From contig JAAEYW010000022.1 in the NCBI GenBank assembly GCA_018223185.1, positions 17,403 to 81,402 of the forward strand: a stretch of DNA of 64,000 nucleotides, read 5' to 3'. The stretch comes from Oceanospirillales bacterium. GTDB lineage: Bacteria > Pseudomonadota > Gammaproteobacteria > Pseudomonadales > Balneatricaceae. The translations under genes were made by a program, and so were the position numbers. The notes beneath the pieces are model-generated. The model worked only from the letters and a program-made list of their open reading frames with translations. It was not told where the DNA came from and made no database searches. Below, piece by piece: positions 36,238 through 48,486 of the stretch (the first letter of the stretch is position 1; the number at the start of each line of letters is the position of its first letter).

Positions 36238-36978
36238 ATGAATAATGAACTGTTTGAACTGCTTGGCCTGAGTACACGCGAAATCACTCTTTACCGGGCA
36301 CTGCTCTCTCTGGGACCCAGTGCAATCCGGACTGTTGCCGAAAAGGCAGCTATCAACCGGGGGACGACCTATGACTGCCTGAAAGAGATGCAACAGAAAG
36401 GGATCGTCACCTATCTGCCGAAGGGAAAACGCCGACTGTTTTCTGCCCGTGAGCCTGAAATACTGCTGCAGCTGGCTGAGGAAAAGCGTCTCTCACTTAA
36501 TTCCGCAATTGATCAGCTGAAAACCCGTGTGGTGCCTGAACTGCATCACTTGATGCCCGACTTTAATACCGCTAACGTCAGCTACTATGAAGGAGACAGC
36601 GGTATCGAACAGGTTCTCAGGGATATACTCAATACCGTCGAAGCCCAACAACCTAAAAGCTATTCCGTGTTCTCTTCAAAACCGATACGACAACACCTTT
36701 ACCGCCCGTTTCCTAACTTTACTGCCCAGCGGATTTTGAAGGGTATCGAAGTGAAAGTCATCGCCATCGGTGACGGCGGTGAAGATGCTGAACTCAGCGC
36801 CCGTAAGTGGATTAAAACTGAAGGCCGGGTTGATGCTGCCTATATCGCCGTTTATCCACCCAAATGTGCGATTATCTCTCTGGCATCGGCCAACTACCCA
36901 ACGGCCGTAGTGATTGAATCGAAAGAGGTGGCGGCCGCCCAGAAGATTATTTTTGATACGCTATGGGGGCTGCTGTAG
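36238..36978 (+). CDS. TrmB-like transcriptional regulator
   Basis: The 246-residue protein has an N-terminal winged helix (LGLSTREITLYRALLSLGPSAIRTVAEKAAINRGTTYDCLKEMQQKGIV) that resembles the TrmB family and a C-terminal region with YYEGDSGIEQVLRDIL and VIESKEVAAAQKIIFDTLWGLL, typical of TrmB C-terminal domains that act as sugar or effector sensors. TrmB is best known from archaea but occurs in bacteria. The TTG at 36229 is in frame, but the ATG at 36238 follows GAGAAA and gives a better N-terminus. It is divergent from glmU, so control of amino sugar synthesis is possible but unproven. Confidence 0.8.
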   Translation: MNNELFELLGLSTREITLYRALLSLGPSAIRTVAEKAAINRGTTYDCLKEMQQKGIVTYLPKGKRRLFSAREPEILLQLAEEKRLSLNSAIDQLKTRVVPELHHLMPDFNTANVSYYEGDSGIEQVLRDILNTVEAQQPKSYSVFSSKPIRQHLYRPFPNFTAQRILKGIEVKVIAIGDGGEDAELSARKWIKTEGRVDAAYIAVYPPKCAIISLASANYPTAVVIESKEVAAAQKIIFDTLWGLL

Positions 36979-37008
36979 TTTCAGAACACACAATCGTTGC
37001 TGCAAGCA

Positions 37009-37044
37009 GCACCTGCAATAAATATCCAGGTATTATGCAGGTGC
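37009..37044. terminator. Hairpin between TrmB-like gene and DUF799 lipoprotein
   Basis: GCACCTGCA (37009-37017) and TGCAGGTGC (37036-37044) form a perfect 9-bp stem with an 18-base loop between convergent genes. No T run follows, so terminator function is only likely by position. Confidence 0.5.
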
Positions 37045-37074
37045 GTGTTCCGCTTGAGATAAGATACTTTACAG

Positions 37075-37710
37075 CTACTGAGCCCGGTAGGGGCCATTGA
37101 GCAGCCCCCGACCCTGGTTGTTAATTGCGATATTATTGGCCACCCGGGCTACATTCGGGGTTGGGTCTATGATAGTACCAACAACCTGGTCTACCACTGC
37201 CTGAACCAGCATGCCAACCAGACCTCCACCATTGTCCCCAGAGCCCTGAGCGTAGGAAACCCTCGTATCCCATAAGATGACACCTGTTTTCGCATCCACA
37301 AGCTTCATATCCGCTTTAACCACTGTGGTTGATGAAAGGATCTCATACCTCTGTCCCCAGTCCTCAATTACAACGTAGAGAATTGCATCCGGGTTAAGGT
37401 GCTCGGCGAACTTTTCCAGCGGGACGTCATGCATATCAGCCGGTGATTGCAATCCATTTTCCTGTAGAAACTGATTGATCACGGCAACCGGAAATACGTA
37501 GTAGCCTTTTTCAGCCAGGGGTTTTGATAACGTTGAGAGGTAGATATTGGAAGCATTAATCTCAACGGAATTATTCATCGGTGGAATCACCAGAATAGAA
37601 CGGGGCTTACTGGCTTCAAGAGCGGAATAATCATAACGTTCCTGGGTTGCACAACCACTACTGAGCAGTACCAGCAGCATTAAAGATCCATACACGATAG
37701 AACGTACCAT
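37075..37710 (-). CDS. DUF799 (GNA1162-type) lipoprotein
   Basis: The 211-residue lipoprotein has a signal peptide ending in LSSGC (Cys20). The mature part fits the DUF799/GNA1162 family: RSILVIPPMNNSVEI, ILYVVIEDWGQRYEI and KADMKLVDAKTGVILWDTRV. The fold of this family resembles CsgG and PelC components. It shares one base with the DUF4810 gene upstream and is the last gene of a three-lipoprotein operon. The function is unknown; outer-membrane assembly or envelope maintenance is suggested only by context. Confidence 0.88.
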   Translation of the reverse strand: MVRSIVYGSLMLLVLLSSGCATQERYDYSALEASKPRSILVIPPMNNSVEINASNIYLSTLSKPLAEKGYYVFPVAVINQFLQENGLQSPADMHDVPLEKFAEHLNPDAILYVVIEDWGQRYEILSSTTVVKADMKLVDAKTGVILWDTRVSYAQGSGDNGGGLVGMLVQAVVDQVVGTIIDPTPNVARVANNIAINNQGRGLLNGPYRAQ

Positions 37711-38072
37711 TACTGATTAACTCCCTGTTTATGATTCTTCAGTAGTGTATCAACCAGAGTGGTTGCCTCAGGATAGATTGCTTTCTCTTTCAATAACGCT
37801 TCCTGAGCCAGTCCGGCTTTACCTTCTGCGGCATACATCATTCCCAGATGGGCATATAAGCCCGGAGGTACTTTTTTACCCAGTCCATCTGACTTCTGAA
37901 TATCCTCCTCCAGTCTGGCGATCTGCAACGCTGCCGGGGCATTTCCGGGTTCGACATACATTTCGTAAATCATCGCTTCGTATGATCCCCAGTAATAGAG
38001 ACTGGTATCCTGGGTGGCACAGCCACCCAGAAAAACACTGAAGCAAACTGACAATGCGGCAAATATTTTCAC
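37710..38072 (-). CDS. DUF4810 lipoprotein
   Basis: The 120-residue protein has a short signal peptide with lipobox LGGC (Cys18). The mature part starts with DTSLYYWGSYEAMIYEMY and continues into a helical region with KVPPGLYAHLGMMYAAEGKAGLAQEALLKEKAIYPEA, a TPR-like pair of helices typical of DUF4810. It lies between the CsgG-like and DUF799 genes, and this three-gene order recurs in other proteobacteria. Function unknown. Confidence 0.88.
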   Translation of the reverse strand: MKIFAALSVCFSVFLGGCATQDTSLYYWGSYEAMIYEMYVEPGNAPAALQIARLEEDIQKSDGLGKKVPPGLYAHLGMMYAAEGKAGLAQEALLKEKAIYPEATTLVDTLLKNHKQGVNQ

Positions 38073-38083
38073 TCAACAACTCC

Positions 38084-38770
38084 TTATTGTTCAATCTTCC
38101 AGATACCGTTCTGCATATCAGTGATCAGATTATTCACCGCTTCCATAATGGCAAAATTCAGTACTTTGCTATTGAGGGTTGCGTCATAACCCGCAGCGCC
38201 GCCAAAACCCACAATCTCACGATTTGACAGCTCATACTCACCCGCGCCCTGTGTTGAATAAACAATCTGTGAGGTGACAACGTCTACAATATTCAGTGAA
38301 ACTTTAGCGTAAGCGGTCTGGGTTTTACCTTTACCAAGAATCCCAAACAGTTGCTTATCACCGGTGACTTTACGGCCAAACTCAGTGACATCACCGGTAA
38401 CAACATAGCGGGCGCCCTGAATCTGTTGTTTCACGCCACTCAGACCAGCCTCTTGCTTAAGATCAGCCATACTCTGACGATCGACAACATTAAACCGGTT
38501 GGTTTGTTGCAGATGTGTTTTAAGGATGGTTTGTGCCTGGTTTCCCAACCGGTTGTTATCGGAGGAGAACATCCCCTGCAAGTAGTTAGAGCGATTATCA
38601 AAATTACCCACAACCAGAGCAGTACGGGGGCCCTGATAACTGACACGATAGGTTTCAACTTTCTGAGGCTCAATTCCGCGATGACTTTCTGTCGCGCAAC
38701 CACTAACAATCAAAGCGGTGCAGAATACTACAGCTGATTTTGTAGCCAATCCTTTATCTTTGAATACCAT
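38084..38770 (-). CDS. CsgG-family lipoprotein
   Basis: The 228-residue protein has a signal peptide with lipobox VSGC (Cys25) and a CsgG-type domain (RTALVVGNFDNRSNY, QTNRFNVVDRQSMADLKQEAGLSG, ARYVVTGDVTEFGRK, KVSLNIVDVVTSQIVYSTQGAGEYELSNRE). CsgG itself forms the outer-membrane export pore for curli, but no curli subunit gene is present here and this group is probably not a curli pore. The ATG at 38770 has AAGGA eight bases upstream; the ATG at 38779 has none. It opens the three-lipoprotein operon. Confidence 0.88.
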   Translation of the reverse strand: MVFKDKGLATKSAVVFCTALIVSGCATESHRGIEPQKVETYRVSYQGPRTALVVGNFDNRSNYLQGMFSSDNNRLGNQAQTILKTHLQQTNRFNVVDRQSMADLKQEAGLSGVKQQIQGARYVVTGDVTEFGRKVTGDKQLFGILGKGKTQTAYAKVSLNIVDVVTSQIVYSTQGAGEYELSNREIVGFGGAAGYDATLNSKVLNFAIMEAVNNLITDMQNGIWKIEQ

Positions 38771-38867
38771 ACAACACATCCTTTTTGTAATTTATCTGAA
38801 GAAAATCGGTGCATTGTCCTTCAGATCTATATTAATACTGAGGTTAATTGTGCTATCTCAAAGCAAA

Positions 38868-38893
38868 AAAAAACAGCCCGGAGGCTGTTTTTT
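38868..38893 (-). terminator. Terminator of the atp operon
   Basis: AAAAACAGCC (38869-38878), loop CGGA, GGCTGTTTTT (38883-38892). Read on the minus strand it follows atpC and ends in a run of T residues. Confidence 0.9.
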
Positions 38894-38921
38894 ATTCGAG
38901 TAGCAGTTCGGTAAGAGTGGA

Positions 38922-39347
38922 TTATTTACCCATCTTCTTACGAATCTGCTGAATAGTACGCAGTTGTGCTGCAGCTTCGGCGAGTTGAGCAGTCGCACGG
39001 GAATAATCCAGTTCGCTGCTCTTATCAGCCATCACATGTTCAGCATGTCTCTTCGCTTCTTCAGCAGCCGCTTCGTTGATATCACCCGCACGCAGTGCAA
39101 CGTCCGCAAGGACAGAGACTTTGTGTGGCTGAACTTCAATGAAGCCACCGGAAACGTAAAAGACCTCCTGCTCACCACCCTGTTTCTTTAGCTCTACAGG
39201 ACCTGGTTTCAGTTCCGACAGAAGCGGAGCGTGACCCGGGTAGATACCCAGATCACCCAGGCTACCTGTCACTGAAACGAACTCGATAAGACCAGAGAAG
39301 ATCTCTTCTTCAGCACTTACGATGTCACAATGAACAGTCATAGCCAT
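38922..39347 (-). CDS. atpC: ATP synthase epsilon subunit
   Basis: The 141-residue protein is the epsilon subunit of the F1 rotor stalk. It has the N-terminal beta sandwich ([37 protein letters not shown]) and a C-terminal helical hairpin ([20 protein letters not shown] onward) that can inhibit ATP hydrolysis. It is the last gene of the nine-gene operon, 35 bases after atpD, followed by a terminator. Confidence 0.97.
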   Translation of the reverse strand: MAMTVHCDIVSAEEEIFSGLIEFVSVTGSLGDLGIYPGHAPLLSELKPGPVELKKQGGEQEVFYVSGGFIEVQPHKVSVLADVALRAGDINEAAAEEAKRHAEHVMADKSSELDYSRATAQLAEAAAQLRTIQQIRKKMGK

Positions 39348-39382
39348 GTTGTTATCCTTTTTAAAAGGTTAACTAAGCGCAA

Positions 39383-40771
<1,389 letters not shown>

Positions 40772-40796
40772 TTAACATTTAAACCTGTTAACTGCC

Positions 40797-41660
40797 TTAT
40801 ACAGCAGCAGCACCACTCACGATCTCAGAGATTTCCTGAGTAATCGCAGCTTGACGAGCCTTGTTGTAAACCATTTGAAGCTCATCGATTAGGTCACCAG
40901 CGTTGTCAGTTGCGTTCTTCATCGCCAGCATTCGTGCTGCCTGTTCACAGGCATTGTTCTCAACCACGGCCTGATAGACCAGGGACTCAATGTAACGAAC
41001 CAGTAAGCCGTTCAACAGCTCTTTTGCATCGGGTTCGTAGATATAATCCCAGTGATGGTTAAGACGGTCATCATCGTCTTCTGCTTTCAGCGGAAGAATC
41101 TGCTCTACCTGTGGCTGCTGAGTCATGGTATTAACGAATTCGTTAGACACCACATACAGCATATCCAGCCTGCCTTCATCGTAAGCATCCAGCATCACTT
41201 TAACGGTACCAATCAGCTCAGCTGCTTCAGGCTTATCACCCAGACCAGATTTTGCTGCGGTTACATTACCGCCAAATGTTTTAAAGAAGCTTACAGACTT
41301 AGAACCCAATGCACAGATATCCATCTCGATATTCTGTTTATTGAACTCATTCATCTTGGCAATAGCTGCCTTGAACGCGTTAATGTTCAAGCCACCGCAG
41401 AGACCACGGTCAGTTGCTACAACAATGAAACCGACACGCTTTACTTCGCGCTGTTGCAGATACAGATGCTTATATTCAGGATTGGATTTCGCCAGGTGCT
41501 GAATCACGCCACGGATATTCCGGGCGTAAGGACGGCTTTCCTGCATGCGATCCTGAGCTTTACGCATTTTAGATGCAGCCACCATTTCCATAGCGCTGGT
41601 AATCTTACGTGTGCCCTGAATACTGGCTATCTGCGTCTTTATCTCTTTTCCGGCTGCCAT
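40797..41660 (-). CDS. atpG: ATP synthase gamma subunit
   Basis: The 287-residue protein is the central rotor shaft of F1. The N-terminus [39 protein letters not shown] and the C-terminus [46 protein letters not shown] are the two highly conserved coiled-coil helices. DRGLCGGLN lies in the middle domain. Spaced 74 bases after atpA in the operon. Confidence 0.98.
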   Translation of the reverse strand: MAAGKEIKTQIASIQGTRKITSAMEMVAASKMRKAQDRMQESRPYARNIRGVIQHLAKSNPEYKHLYLQQREVKRVGFIVVATDRGLCGGLNINAFKAAIAKMNEFNKQNIEMDICALGSKSVSFFKTFGGNVTAAKSGLGDKPEAAELIGTVKVMLDAYDEGRLDMLYVVSNEFVNTMTQQPQVEQILPLKAEDDDDRLNHHWDYIYEPDAKELLNGLLVRYIESLVYQAVVENNACEQAARMLAMKNATDNAGDLIDELQMVYNKARQAAITQEISEIVSGAAAV

Positions 41661-41734
41661 AGTTCCACCTATTAAACCTTTACTTAGTTCAGGTCTGCAT
41701 AATTACTCATACAGACCCCCACTCAAATGAGCTG

Positions 41735-43279
41735 TTACCAAGTTTGGGTAGATTTGAACTTTTCGATACCAGCCTTGAACTGAGACGCGATCTCGTCATT
41801 ATAATCGCCGCTATCATTGATCTTACCCATTACATCAGCATACTCGCTGTTGAAGTAAGAGATCAGCGCCGCTTCAAAATCAAGGATCTTGTTCAGGTCG
41901 ATATCGTTCAGGAAGCCTTCGTTCGCAGCGTACAGACTCAGACCCATATCTGCTACAGACATCGGGGAGTACTGCTTCTGCTTCATCAGCTCGGTTACGC
42001 GCTGACCATGCTCAAGCTGAGCACGGGTCGCATCGTCCAGATCAGATGCAAACTGAGCGAATGCCGCCAGTTCACGGTACTGAGCCAGAGCCAGACGTAC
42101 ACCACCACCCAGTTTCTTGATGATCTTAGTCTGAGCTGCACCACCTACACGGGATACAGACAGACCAGCGTTGATCGCCGGACGAATACCTGAGTTAAAC
42201 AGGTCCGCTTCCAGGAAGATCTGACCATCGGTGATGGAGATAACGTTGGTTGGTACGAATGCAGATACGTCACCACCCTGTGTTTCGATTACTGGCAGTG
42301 CAGTCAGGGAACCAGTTTTGCCCTTAACTTCGCCGTTAGTAAACTTCTCAACATAGGTTGGGTTAACGCGTGCAGCACGTTCCAGCAAACGCGAGTGAAG
42401 ATAGAATACGTCACCTGGGTATGCTTCACGACCCGGTGGGCGGCGTAGCAACAGGGAGATCTGACGGTAAGCCCAGGCTTGTTTAGTCAGGTCATCGTAT
42501 ACGATCAGAGCGTCTTCACCGCGGTCACGGTAGTATTCACCCATAGAACAACCAGCGTATGGCGCCAGGAACTGCATCGCTGCAGGATCAGATGCACCGG
42601 CTGCTACTACGATGGTATGTTCCATCGCGCCGTGCTCTTCCAGCTTACGTACAACGTTAGCAATAGTGGACTGCTTCTGTCCGATCGCTACGTAGATACA
42701 TTTAACGCCGGTACCTTTCTGGTTGATGATAGCGTCAATTGCGATCGCAGATTTACCAATCTGGCGGTCACCGATAATCAGCTCGCGCTGACCACGGCCA
42801 ACTGGCACCATGGCATCAATGGATTTCAGACCTGTCTGTACAGGCTGATCAACTGATTGACGCTCGATTACACCAGGTGCAACCTTTTCAACAGGGTCAG
42901 TCAGTTTAGTTTCAATAGGGCCTTTACCGTCGATCGGGTTACCCAGGGCGTCTACTACACGACCCTGCAGTTCCGGACCAACAGGTACTTCCAGAATTCG
43001 GCCAGTACAACGCGCGGTCATACCTTCTACCAGACCCTGATAGTCACCCAGTACTACAGCACCTACAGAGTCACGCTCAAGGTTGAGCGCCATACCGTAG
43101 ATACCGCCAGGGAATTCAATCATTTCCCCGTACATTACGTCAGCCAGGCCGTGAATCAGGATGATACCGTCAGAAACGCTGACGATAGTACCTTCATTAC
43201 GGGCTTCAGAAGAGACATCAAGTTTCTCGATGCGGCTCTTAAGAATCTCGCTGATCTCAGATGGATTCAGTTGCTGCAT
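41735..43279 (-). CDS. atpA: ATP synthase alpha subunit
   Basis: The non-catalytic nucleotide-binding subunit of F1, 514 residues. It contains [20 protein letters not shown] at the N-terminus, the P-loop [13 protein letters not shown] near residue 170, [34 protein letters not shown] and [12 protein letters not shown]. The P-loop has Ile and Ser where the common form is GDRQTGKTA, but the GxxxxGKS pattern is kept. It is 15 bases after atpH. Confidence 0.98.
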   Translation of the reverse strand: MQQLNPSEISEILKSRIEKLDVSSEARNEGTIVSVSDGIILIHGLADVMYGEMIEFPGGIYGMALNLERDSVGAVVLGDYQGLVEGMTARCTGRILEVPVGPELQGRVVDALGNPIDGKGPIETKLTDPVEKVAPGVIERQSVDQPVQTGLKSIDAMVPVGRGQRELIIGDRQIGKSAIAIDAIINQKGTGVKCIYVAIGQKQSTIANVVRKLEEHGAMEHTIVVAAGASDPAAMQFLAPYAGCSMGEYYRDRGEDALIVYDDLTKQAWAYRQISLLLRRPPGREAYPGDVFYLHSRLLERAARVNPTYVEKFTNGEVKGKTGSLTALPVIETQGGDVSAFVPTNVISITDGQIFLEADLFNSGIRPAINAGLSVSRVGGAAQTKIIKKLGGGVRLALAQYRELAAFAQFASDLDDATRAQLEHGQRVTELMKQKQYSPMSVADMGLSLYAANEGFLNDIDLNKILDFEAALISYFNSEYADVMGKINDSGDYNDEIASQFKAGIEKFKSTQTW

Positions 43280-43294
43280 GTTTAATCCTCACAC

Positions 43295-43831
43295 TCAGGA
43301 GTTCATTGCTTCGGCTAGCTTAGCCAGTCGAGCACGAATAGAGCCGTCGATAACCATATCGTCGGTTCGAACGATCACACCACCAATAATGGACTTATCC
43401 ACTTCGGTAGTCAGACTCACTTCGCGGCCCAGCTTGGAGCTCAGTGCCTGAGTTAATTTTTGTTGCTGCTGCTCGCCCAGATCAAAGGCAGTTGTCACAC
43501 TTACCTCAACAGAATGCTGCTGATTGGCTTTCAACTGTTCAAACTGCGCAGAGATCTCTGGTAACAAAGCCAGACGCTGATTTTCTGCCAGCAAAGAGAT
43601 AAAGTTCTTTGCTGACGGATCCATCTGCTCTTCGCAGACAGAGATCATTGCCTCAGCTTTCTGCTCGCTGGTCAGTCCGGGGTTACCCAGAACCAGTTTC
43701 ATCGTCTCATGCTGTGATACTGCAGTTGCAGTTGTCAGCATTTCAGACCACTGGTCCAGGCTACCCGTTTCCACAGCGTGCTCGAAAGCGGCTTTGGTAT
43801 AAGGCCGAGCGACTGTATTGAGTTCAGCCAT
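43295..43831 (-). CDS. atpH: ATP synthase delta subunit
   Basis: The 178-residue protein connects F1 to the peripheral stalk. Family features are TVARPYTKAAFEHAVETGSLDQW at the N-terminus and the C-terminal VSLTTEVDKSIIGGVIVRTDDMVIDGSIRARLAKLAEAM. It lies between atpF (12 bases) and atpA (15 bases). Confidence 0.97.
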   Translation of the reverse strand: MAELNTVARPYTKAAFEHAVETGSLDQWSEMLTTATAVSQHETMKLVLGNPGLTSEQKAEAMISVCEEQMDPSAKNFISLLAENQRLALLPEISAQFEQLKANQQHSVEVSVTTAFDLGEQQQQKLTQALSSKLGREVSLTTEVDKSIIGGVIVRTDDMVIDGSIRARLAKLAEAMNS

Positions 43832-43843
43832 CGTAAACCTCGC

Positions 43844-44314
43844 TTAAAGCTCAGCAGCTAGTTTTTCAACAAGCTGTGCGTGCGCATTAGCGTCAACAGA
43901 CGCTTCAAGAATTTTCTCAGCACCGGCTACTACAAGAGCAGCAACTTCAGCACGCAGAATTTCTTTGGCACGATTTGCTTCCTGACCGATTTCAGCCTGA
44001 GCAGCCGTTACAAGGCGTGCAGCCTCTTCACGTGCTTTCTCTTTTGCTTCATCAACGATCTGGTTAGCTCGCTTATTAGCCTGTTCAATGATGGCGGCTG
44101 CTTCTTCCTTGCTCTTACGCATATCAGACATGGCTTTTTCCTGAGCCAGTTCTAAATCACGTTGAGCACGGTCTGCAGCGTCCAGACCTTCTGCAATTTT
44201 CTTCTTTCGTTCTACCAGCGCACCAGTAATTGGTGGCCAGATATATTTCATACAAAATACAACGAAGAAGGTAAATGCAATGATCTGACCAAAGATGGTT
44301 AGATTGATATTCAC
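43844..44314 (-). CDS. atpF: ATP synthase b subunit
   Basis: The 156-residue protein forms the peripheral stalk as a dimer. One N-terminal membrane helix (about 5-25: [24 protein letters not shown]) is followed by a long, charged, alanine-rich helix reaching to the C-terminus, a right-handed coiled coil in the family. It begins [10 protein letters not shown] as in other gammaproteobacteria. It follows atpE by 63 bases. Confidence 0.97.
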   Translation of the reverse strand: MNINLTIFGQIIAFTFFVVFCMKYIWPPITGALVERKKKIAEGLDAADRAQRDLELAQEKAMSDMRKSKEEAAAIIEQANKRANQIVDEAKEKAREEAARLVTAAQAEIGQEANRAKEILRAEVAALVVAGAEKILEASVDANAHAQLVEKLAAEL

Positions 44315-44377
44315 GCCATTACCTCTCGCGGTTGTCTTAAAAAGTAGTTACCCATAAAGGGACGTATGTAGCTCTAC

Positions 44378-44632
<255 letters not shown>

Positions 44633-44685
44633 CTAAAGTTTAAGTTTAAAAAGAAATCGTTTAATTATTCAGTTATTACAACTAC

Positions 44686-45543
<858 letters not shown>

Positions 45544-45960
45544 TCAAAGTTTTAAGAAACTGTTATTCAGCTTCAGCTGGGCGATAAAGCCTGTCAGCTG
45601 AAGCCATATATAAGTGCCAAATAAGGAAAATGGATTCAGAGGCTGAATCAGGATAAACACCGCAATGAAGAGTGCGATGGATAAGCCCATTTTCCATATT
45701 TCACTCGCATACAACTGTCTGATAACAGCTCCGGGAGTACTTTTTGCCTGCTGCACAACCAGTGCACGATAGGCAAACACATAGTTGGGAAGCAGAAATA
45801 TTATCCCGCCACAGAGGGATGACAAGGCTGCAGTCCAGCTATGCAGAAGTAAAATTCCCGCAATTACAACTAAACTAACTATTTGAATCAGGAAGACTTT
45901 CCTAAACTGCTTCAAGGCGATACGAGTATGAACGCCAGGTTTCCGGTGCCCTTTTCTCAT
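45544..45960 (-). CDS. atpI: ATP synthase assembly protein AtpI
   Basis: The 138-residue membrane protein with four hydrophobic helices is the first gene of the atp operon and fits AtpI, which helps assemble the c ring or serves as a channel. It starts with a basic N-terminus (RKGHRKPGVHTRIALKQFRKV) and contains LSSLCGGIIFLLPNYVFAYRAL, the AtpI-like segment. It ends 15 bases before atpB. Confidence 0.88.
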   Translation of the reverse strand: MRKGHRKPGVHTRIALKQFRKVFLIQIVSLVVIAGILLLHSWTAALSSLCGGIIFLLPNYVFAYRALVVQQAKSTPGAVIRQLYASEIWKMGLSIALFIAVFILIQPLNPFSLFGTYIWLQLTGFIAQLKLNNSFLKL

Positions 45961-46168
45961 ACAAATACAGCCTCAGTTTCCCTTCATCTGCGTAAATAAA
46001 ACGTAAACACGTCCTTTCACGGCCAGCGCATTATAGGGGCTTAATGCATCAGCTTCAACACGATTCAGGCCGATTTGCACTTTTGTATTAGAGCCACAGA
46101 GTAGAAGAACTAAGTAAATACCCTCATGGCGGTATATGCAGCGATCCCTCGCTGCAAAAAATCCCTTA

Positions 46169-47050
46169 TTATTGTATGGCTTTGAGAATCGCTTCAAATT
46201 TTTCGCGGTTTTCGTAAGCGATAGTGATTTTCCCCTTTCCGGACGCATTTTCGCTGATTGAAACCTTGCTGTTCAGACGACTGGAAAGTGAATCGGACAG
46301 GTCCTTAAGCAGTGGATCAGACTTTTTAGGCGCCTGTGCTGGCTGGTCTTTCTTCTGCTGCAGCTTGCGAACCAGGTCTTCTGTTTGCCGCACAGACATA
46401 TTTTTACCGACCACCTCCTTGGCAGCGGTAACCTGTTCCGGGCCATCCATACCCAGCAGAGCCCGTGCATGACCCATTTCAAGATCACCATATTCAAGCA
46501 TCTTCTTCACCTCATCGGTGAGATGCATCAGGCGCAGCAGGTTAGTTACCGACGAGCGGGACTTACCGACCGCATCAGCGACCTCCTGTTGAGTCAGATC
46601 AAACTCGATCTTCAACCGGTCGAGGGCGATCGCTTCTTCCATCGGGTTGAGGTTTTCACGCTGGATATTCTCAATCAGTGCCATCGCAATCGCCGCTTCA
46701 TCAGGCACATCACGAATGACTGTTGGTATATCTTCAAGACCCGCCATCTGGCTGGCCCGCCAGCGACGCTCACCGGCAATAATCTCATACAGATTTTCAG
46801 CCACCGGACGAACAACAATCGGCTGCATAACGCCCTGAGCCCTGATGGAGTTAGCCAGCTCTTCCAGTGCCTGAGGCTCAAGATCCCGCCGGGGCTGATA
46901 TTTACCCCGTTGAATCTGATCAATCGGCATCAGCCGGTAGCCATCGCCACCGTCTGATTTCGACTCAGTTACAGCATCCTCTGCAAATTTAGTACTGGTT
47001 GATAACAGTGCATCCAGCCCCCGTCCTAAACCACGCTTTTTAGCCGCCAT
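46169..47050 (-). CDS. parB: Chromosome partitioning protein ParB
   Basis: The 293-residue ParB binds parS sites near the origin and spreads along DNA with CTP. It begins MAAKKRGLGRGLDALL. The nuclease-like N-domain has the CTP-binding motif GERRWRAS preceded by QPIVVRP, and the helix-turn-helix reads LTQQEVADAVGKSRSSVTNLLRL. The C-terminal dimerisation part ends AYENREKFEAILKAIQ. An in-frame TTG one codon upstream was not used. No consensus parS was seen by eye in the window. Confidence 0.97.
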   Translation of the reverse strand: MAAKKRGLGRGLDALLSTSTKFAEDAVTESKSDGGDGYRLMPIDQIQRGKYQPRRDLEPQALEELANSIRAQGVMQPIVVRPVAENLYEIIAGERRWRASQMAGLEDIPTVIRDVPDEAAIAMALIENIQRENLNPMEEAIALDRLKIEFDLTQQEVADAVGKSRSSVTNLLRLMHLTDEVKKMLEYGDLEMGHARALLGMDGPEQVTAAKEVVGKNMSVRQTEDLVRKLQQKKDQPAQAPKKSDPLLKDLSDSLSSRLNSKVSISENASGKGKITIAYENREKFEAILKAIQ

Positions 47051-47053
47051 CAA

Positions 47054-47863
47054 TCAGCCTTCCTGTTCCTGTTTTTCTGCCTGTTTATCATTCAAACCCG
47101 ATTTACGAATCAACTCACCCGCTAAAGCCAGATAGGCCACTGATCCCCGGGAGTTTTTATCGTACATCAGTGCCGGCAGCCCATGACTCGGAGCTTCTGC
47201 CAGGCGTACGTTACGGGGTATCACTGTGCGGTAGACCTGATCACCAAAATATTCAACCAGATGATCGGATACATCTTTGGTCAGGCTCATACGGGGATCG
47301 AACATGGTGCGCAAAATCCCTTCTATCTTCAATTCAGGATTCAGCCGCTTATTAATCTTATTAATCGTTCCCACCAGAGAACTGATGCCCTCCAGTGCAT
47401 AGTATTCACACTGCATCGGAATAATAACTCCGCTGGAGGCCGCCAGAGCATTGACGGTCAGCAGATTAAGCGAGGGAGGATTATCAATCAGAATAAAATC
47501 ATAGTTATCCTGCACCTTCTCCAGCGCCATCTTCATCCGGAATTCACGTCTTGGCAGCTGCAGAAGCTCAACTTCAGCGGCCGTCAGATCTCCGTTTGCG
47601 CCGACAATATCATAGCCAGCCGGGGCATTTCTGATAATCGACTCTTCCATGCCCGCTTCACCGATAAGCACCTCATACACTGAGTTTTTCAGGTTGTGCT
47701 TATCCACACCGCTACCCATGGTAGCGTTGCCCTGTGGGTCCATATCAATCATCAGCACCCGCTTCTTGGTGACTGCCAGTGAAGCCGCCAGATTAACGCA
47801 GGTGGTCGTTTTACCCACGCCACCTTTCTGGTTAGTGATGGTTAATATTTTGGTCACGTTCAA
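47054..47863 (-). CDS. parA: Chromosome partitioning ATPase ParA
   Basis: The 269-residue ATPase moves ParB-parS complexes. Deviant Walker A KGGVGKTT occupies 13-20, followed by RVLMIDMDPQGNATMGSG and IDNPPSLNLLTVNALAAS. The family also has PRNVRLAEAPSHGLPALMYD near the C-terminus. Its start overlaps the rsmG stop by 4 bases, and it lies directly upstream of parB. Confidence 0.97.
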   Translation of the reverse strand: MNVTKILTITNQKGGVGKTTTCVNLAASLAVTKKRVLMIDMDPQGNATMGSGVDKHNLKNSVYEVLIGEAGMEESIIRNAPAGYDIVGANGDLTAAEVELLQLPRREFRMKMALEKVQDNYDFILIDNPPSLNLLTVNALAASSGVIIPMQCEYYALEGISSLVGTINKINKRLNPELKIEGILRTMFDPRMSLTKDVSDHLVEYFGDQVYRTVIPRNVRLAEAPSHGLPALMYDKNSRGSVAYLALAGELIRKSGLNDKQAEKQEQEG

Positions 47864-48486
47864 GTTCTCCCTAACATCAGCAGATGCCGCTCGCCATCAG
47901 TGCCCGGTACTGTTAACCGGATACTCTGACGCAGGTTAATGGACTCGGGTAATAACTCAATCTCTTGTTCAGGATACATCCCTTTCATTGCAAGAAAAAC
48001 ACCCGTATCTGAGCACAGATGTGACGTCCAGTGAAGCATATCCTGTAGTGAAGCAAACGCCCTTGATATAACCCCGTCAAAAGGGGTTTCCGGATGATAT
48101 TTCTCCACCCGCTCATGGATCACTGTCACATTGTCCAGTCCCAGTTCCGCTTTTGCCTGGAACTGAAAGCGACTTTTTTTGATATTACTGTCCAGCAGAG
48201 TAACCGGCAGGTCAGGCAGGCAGATCGCCAGCGGGATGCCCGGCAGACCCGGGCCACTGCCTACGTCGATCAGGTTTTTAACATCGATATAGGGCAACAC
48301 ACTCAGGCTGTCGATCAGATGACGGCTGATCATCTCTTCCGGAGAACGTACCGCCGTCAGGTTAAAAGCCTTATTCCATTTAATCAGCAGCGCATGGTAT
48401 TTCAGCAGCTGCTCATACTGAGCATCGCTCAGCTGAAGATCGATCTGATGACACTGTTGTTCCAGAAGATTACGGTACTGCTGCAT
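47860..48486 (-). CDS. rsmG: 16S rRNA m7G527 methyltransferase RsmG
   Basis: RsmG (GidB) adds a methyl group to G527 of 16S rRNA. The 208-residue protein contains KWNKAFNLTAVRSPEEM, the SAM-binding LIDVGSGPGLPGIPLA (72-87) and DSNIKKSRFQ. The ATG at 48486 was chosen; the codon before it is TTG. It overlaps the mnmG stop and runs into parA, the classical mnmG-rsmG-parA-parB order near the origin. Confidence 0.96.
   Translation of the reverse strand: MQQYRNLLEQQCHQIDLQLSDAQYEQLLKYHALLIKWNKAFNLTAVRSPEEMISRHLIDSLSVLPYIDVKNLIDVGSGPGLPGIPLAICLPDLPVTLLDSNIKKSRFQFQAKAELGLDNVTVIHERVEKYHPETPFDGVISRAFASLQDMLHWTSHLCSDTGVFLAMKGMYPEQEIELLPESINLRQSIRLTVPGTDGERHLLMLGRT

Noticed and set aside
38084..38770. 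Curli export pore CsgG
   Set aside because: The protein is CsgG-like, but there are no csg genes and the DUF4810/DUF799 partners indicate a different lipoprotein system.
45973..46248. 91-codon minus-strand frame after parB
   Set aside because: It overlaps the 3' end of parB in another frame and has no recognisable content; the gap 45961-46168 is better read as the atp promoter region.
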